Below, piece by piece: positions 61,999 to 64,000 of a stretch of DNA of 64,000 bases; positions within the stretch are counted from its first letter, which is position 1, and every line of letters starts with the position of its first letter. The notes under the pieces are model-generated. The model ran no database searches. It was not told the origin of the DNA and saw only the letters and a program-made list of their open reading frames with translations. This stretch comes from Streptomyces sp. RB17 (GTDB lineage Bacteria > Actinomycetota > Actinomycetes > Streptomycetales > Streptomycetaceae). The position numbers were made by a program, and so were the translations under genes. Where the stretch lies: assembly GCF_009604455.1 (NCBI RefSeq), contig NZ_WEGL01000002.1, positions 62,001 through 126,000 of the forward strand, written 5' to 3'.

Positions 61999-62016
61999 AA
62001 TGATCAGGGAGCGCAC

Positions 62017-62481
62017 ATGGCCGCGGTGGACCTCACCACCCATCCCGGGCACCTGGCCCGGCGGCTGCAGCAGGCGCACTACCTGCTGTGGAACACGATG
62101 GTCTCCGAGGAGATCACCTCGCCGCAGTTCGCGGTCATGAACGCGCTCGTCGCCGAGCCCGGCCTCGATCAGCGGACCGTGGGCGAGCGGGTGGGCCTGG
62201 ACCGCTCGACGATCGCCGAGGTCATCAGCCGGCTCGGCCGCCGGGGGCTGCTGACCAAGGTGCGCGACCCGGAGGACGGCCGGCGCTTCCTGCTCCGAGT
62301 GACCGACGACGGCCTGCGCATCCACCGCAAGCTGACCGTGCGCACCGCCCGGATGAACCAGGTCTTCCTGGCGCCGCTGTCCGCCGAGGAACAGACCGTG
62401 TTCTTCGACCTGATCCGCCGGGTCGCGGACGCGGCCGAGGGCCTGCGCAACCCGGCCGAACCGCTGGCGGCGCGGGGCTGA
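62017..62481 (+). CDS. pcaV: MarR-family repressor of the pca operon
   Basis: The 154-residue product has a MarR winged HTH (about residues 40-95: LDQRTVGERVGLDRSTIAEVISRLGRRGLL). With the start at ATG 62017, residue 15 is Arg in HLARRLQQAH. That matches the ligand-binding Arg15 I recall for S. coelicolor PcaV, which supports the start. It represses pcaIJFHGBL and is released by protocatechuate. AGGGAG lies just upstream. The frame is open further but without a better start. Confidence 0.95.
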   Translation: MAAVDLTTHPGHLARRLQQAHYLLWNTMVSEEITSPQFAVMNALVAEPGLDQRTVGERVGLDRSTIAEVISRLGRRGLLTKVRDPEDGRRFLLRVTDDGLRIHRKLTVRTARMNQVFLAPLSAEEQTVFFDLIRRVADAAEGLRNPAEPLAARG

Positions 62482-62498
62482 CCGGCGCGTACGGCAGT

Positions 62499-63500
62499 TC
62501 ACGGCGCCGGCGCGAACACCACCCACACCTGGCCGTCGGCGAAGTTCATCCGGCCGCCGTCCGCCGCCGTGAACGTCGTACCGTCCGTCGCGGCCGGCCG
62601 TGACCAGGTGGCGTCGAAGGACCGGCCGTCCCGCAGCACCTGTGCCTTCCCCGAGCCGACGGTCTCGGTGTACGGCGTGGGGTTGCCGAGCACGTCGTGG
62701 TAGCGGGAGGTGCGGATCTTCACGTACTGCACGACGACCGTCGCCGGGGCCACCCGCGCGCCGTCCGTCGTCACCGTGGGCGTGCCGTCCATCGCGACCA
62801 GCCAGCGGTGCCGCCCGGCGGACCAGGTGAAGGTGAAGCGGGCCGCCGGGTAGCGGACCGTGCGCGCGGTCGTGGGGGTGCCGCCGGACGGGGCCGGACC
62901 GTAGCTGAAGCCGGTCGTCAGCGCCGCCTTGCCCGGGGCGGACGGCAGCAGCTTGGCGGGGTGCAGATAGAGGTTGTGCGGGGCGGCCTTGGCGGTGCCC
63001 CGGTAGTAGGCGGCGGGGGCCTCGTCGGCGGACTCCGCCCGCAGGGGTGCCCTGTCGATCAGCGGCAGCAGCTTGTGCTGGGCGCCGGAGAAGGCGAGCG
63101 TCGGCCGGTGGAACTGGCGCAGCAGCTCCAGATCGGACTCGCGTGCGCTGCGCACCGGTCCGACGGTCTTGGGGAGCCTGGTCGCGTACACCGCCATCAG
63201 CCGGCTCAGACCGCCCTCCACCTGCTCGGCGTACACCACGTCCGCCGCGGCGAGCCCTGTCTGCGGACGGGCCGCGGGCACGTTGTCGATCTTCACGGCG
63301 AGCGGTGAACCGGCTGCCGCGGCCGAGGGCGCCGGACTCGGAGCCGGCGCCGTGGGTGCCGGCGTGTGCCGCGGGGCGCGGTCGTCGTGCCGGCCGTGGT
63401 GGCTGCAGCCGGCCATGAGGGAGACGCTCAGCGAGACCGCCAGCGCCGCCGCCGTCAGTGCCGTCCCGCGTCGCATGCGCGATCTGTGGCGTGTGCCCAC
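62499..63500 (-). CDS. DUF3048-domain lipoprotein
   Basis: The 333-residue product has a lipoprotein signal peptide with C32 in SLMAGC. A His/Pro/Ala-rich linker (about 33-65) follows, then DUF3048 (about 68-330): VKIDNVPAARPQTGLAAADVVYAEQVEGGLSRLMAVYAT, VGPVRSARESDLELL and AFSGAQ. The family (YerB type) is exported and of unknown function, possibly with a binding role at the cell surface. GTG 63500 has a GGGGGG run upstream. An ATG eight codons later is an alternative. It is convergent with pcaV. Confidence 0.85.
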   Translation of the reverse strand: MGTRHRSRMRRGTALTAAALAVSLSVSLMAGCSHHGRHDDRAPRHTPAPTAPAPSPAPSAAAAGSPLAVKIDNVPAARPQTGLAAADVVYAEQVEGGLSRLMAVYATRLPKTVGPVRSARESDLELLRQFHRPTLAFSGAQHKLLPLIDRAPLRAESADEAPAAYYRGTAKAAPHNLYLHPAKLLPSAPGKAALTTGFSYGPAPSGGTPTTARTVRYPAARFTFTWSAGRHRWLVAMDGTPTVTTDGARVAPATVVVQYVKIRTSRYHDVLGNPTPYTETVGSGKAQVLRDGRSFDATWSRPAATDGTTFTAADGGRMNFADGQVWVVFAPAP

Positions 63501-63763
63501 CGTGACCCCCCGTTCGTTTGTCCGATTGTGCGCTCATCGGGTCATCGCTGGCCATATCCGTGCGCTTACGGGCATGCGCGTTCCGTGGGGCGTTCGGGCT
63601 CACCCGCGACCCGCCGGCACCGGCGCCGCCACCCGCACCACCGCCCGGTCCCGCCCCGCCGGCAGGCGCCGGGCCGACCTGGCGCGACGGGGTTCGGTGC
63701 TGGTGGGCGCGGGTACCCGGGCGCCACCGCGAAACGCCCACGCGAGCGAGGGAGAGGGATCCC

Positions 63764-64000
63764 ATGAAGGCAGTCACCTGGCAGGGGCGGCGGGACGTCC
63801 GGGTCGAGGACGTGCCCGACCCGCGGATCGAAGAGCCCACCGACGCCGTCATCCGCATCACGTCCACCGGACTGTGCGGCTCGGACCTGCATCTGTACGA
63901 GGTGCTCACCCCGTTCATGACACCCGGCGACATCCTCGGACACGAACCGATGGGCATCGTCGAGGAGGTCGGCCCCGGAGTGCCGGACCTCCAGGCCGGG
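63764..64000 (+). CDS. Zinc-dependent alcohol dehydrogenase, N-terminal part
   Basis: The first 79 codons are in the window. The frame continues past the end. C38 in GLCGSDLH and H60-E61 in [12 protein letters not shown] are zinc-site residues of the medium-chain dehydrogenase family. The start [20 protein letters not shown] matches glutathione-independent formaldehyde dehydrogenase and related enzymes. ATG 63764 has GGGAGAGGG upstream. The exact substrate cannot be set from this part. Confidence 0.88.
   Translation, partial: MKAVTWQGRRDVRVEDVPDPRIEEPTDAVIRITSTGLCGSDLHLYEVLTPFMTPGDILGHEPMGIVEEVGPGVPDLQAG

Noticed and set aside
61939..62016. Earlier start for the MarR gene
   Set aside because: No ribosome site there. 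The ATG at 62017 gives the expected N-terminus with Arg15.
1..64000. Mobile elements, tRNA genes, integrases, biosynthetic clusters
   Set aside because: I found no transposase, integrase, tRNA-like cloverleaf or synthase gene. The stand-alone phosphopantetheinyl transferase is not evidence of a cluster here.

Overview
The window looks like a chromosomal segment of a Streptomyces or a very close relative. GC content is very high and nearly every real gene ends its codons in G or C. The genes encode Tat and lipoprotein exports, DUF2510 proteins, AraC, IclR, DeoR, LacI, XRE, TetR and MarR regulators, and many secreted or imported glycoside hydrolases. From memory, the order (second pentose-phosphate operon, then sugar loci, then a pca operon ending in a MarR gene) resembles the S. 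coelicolor region around SCO6658 to SCO6704. I could not verify this. I found no tRNA, rRNA, CRISPR array, insertion sequence or phage gene.

Layout. Positions 1-5844 (minus) hold a translationally coupled tkt-tal-zwf-opcA-(pgi) operon for the pentose phosphate pathway. It is divergent from an AraC-type regulator (5991-6896), with a perfect palindrome between them. Positions 7407-10337 hold a small secreted Cys/Gly peptide, a GH16 endoglucanase with tandem LacI-type operators, and an IclR regulator. Positions 10429-25974 form a divergent glycan-utilisation locus. The minus arm is PfkB kinase, ABC binding lipoprotein, two permeases, GH2 beta-galactosidase and a Tat-exported phosphoesterase with a LamG-like domain. 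The plus arm is DeoR regulator, GH4, GH38 alpha-mannosidase and GH29 alpha-fucosidase. A GH18 chitinase (26054-27739) follows behind a shared terminator, with a long inverted repeat in its promoter.

Positions 27960-33568 carry an ATP-grasp enzyme, a metallophosphoesterase overlapping a Sfp-type phosphopantetheinyl transferase, and an XRE/ImmA-like pair divergent from an MmyB-like ligand-binding protein. Positions 33700-41936 form a co-directional LacI - ABC importer - GH13 alpha-glucosidase - secreted GH87-type alpha-1,3-glucanase locus. I read it as uptake and breakdown of alpha-1,3-glucan (nigero-oligosaccharides). Positions 41964-44121 hold a Rieske oxygenase/reductase pair of the VanA/VanB type, with a 56-residue CxC protein wedged between them by 4-base overlaps.

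Positions 44366-54440 carry a Tat phospholipase C, a LURP-one/scramblase-like DUF2510 protein, an EamA transporter with a PAP2 phosphatase, a TetR regulator with a cluster of operator repeats, a DUF2510 membrane protein, and a large AAA ATPase that resembles LAL regulators but has no HTH. Positions 55327-62481 are a complete protocatechuate (beta-ketoadipate) operon pcaIJFHGBL with divergent pcaV. VanAB would feed it by turning vanillate into protocatechuate, and the operon yields succinyl-CoA and acetyl-CoA. The window ends with a DUF3048 lipoprotein and the start of a zinc alcohol dehydrogenase.

No entirely unknown system is obvious. The best candidates for new biology are the 56-residue CxC protein in the Rieske operon, the small secreted Cys peptide at 7407-7652, the mixed glycan locus, and the regulator-free ATPase.
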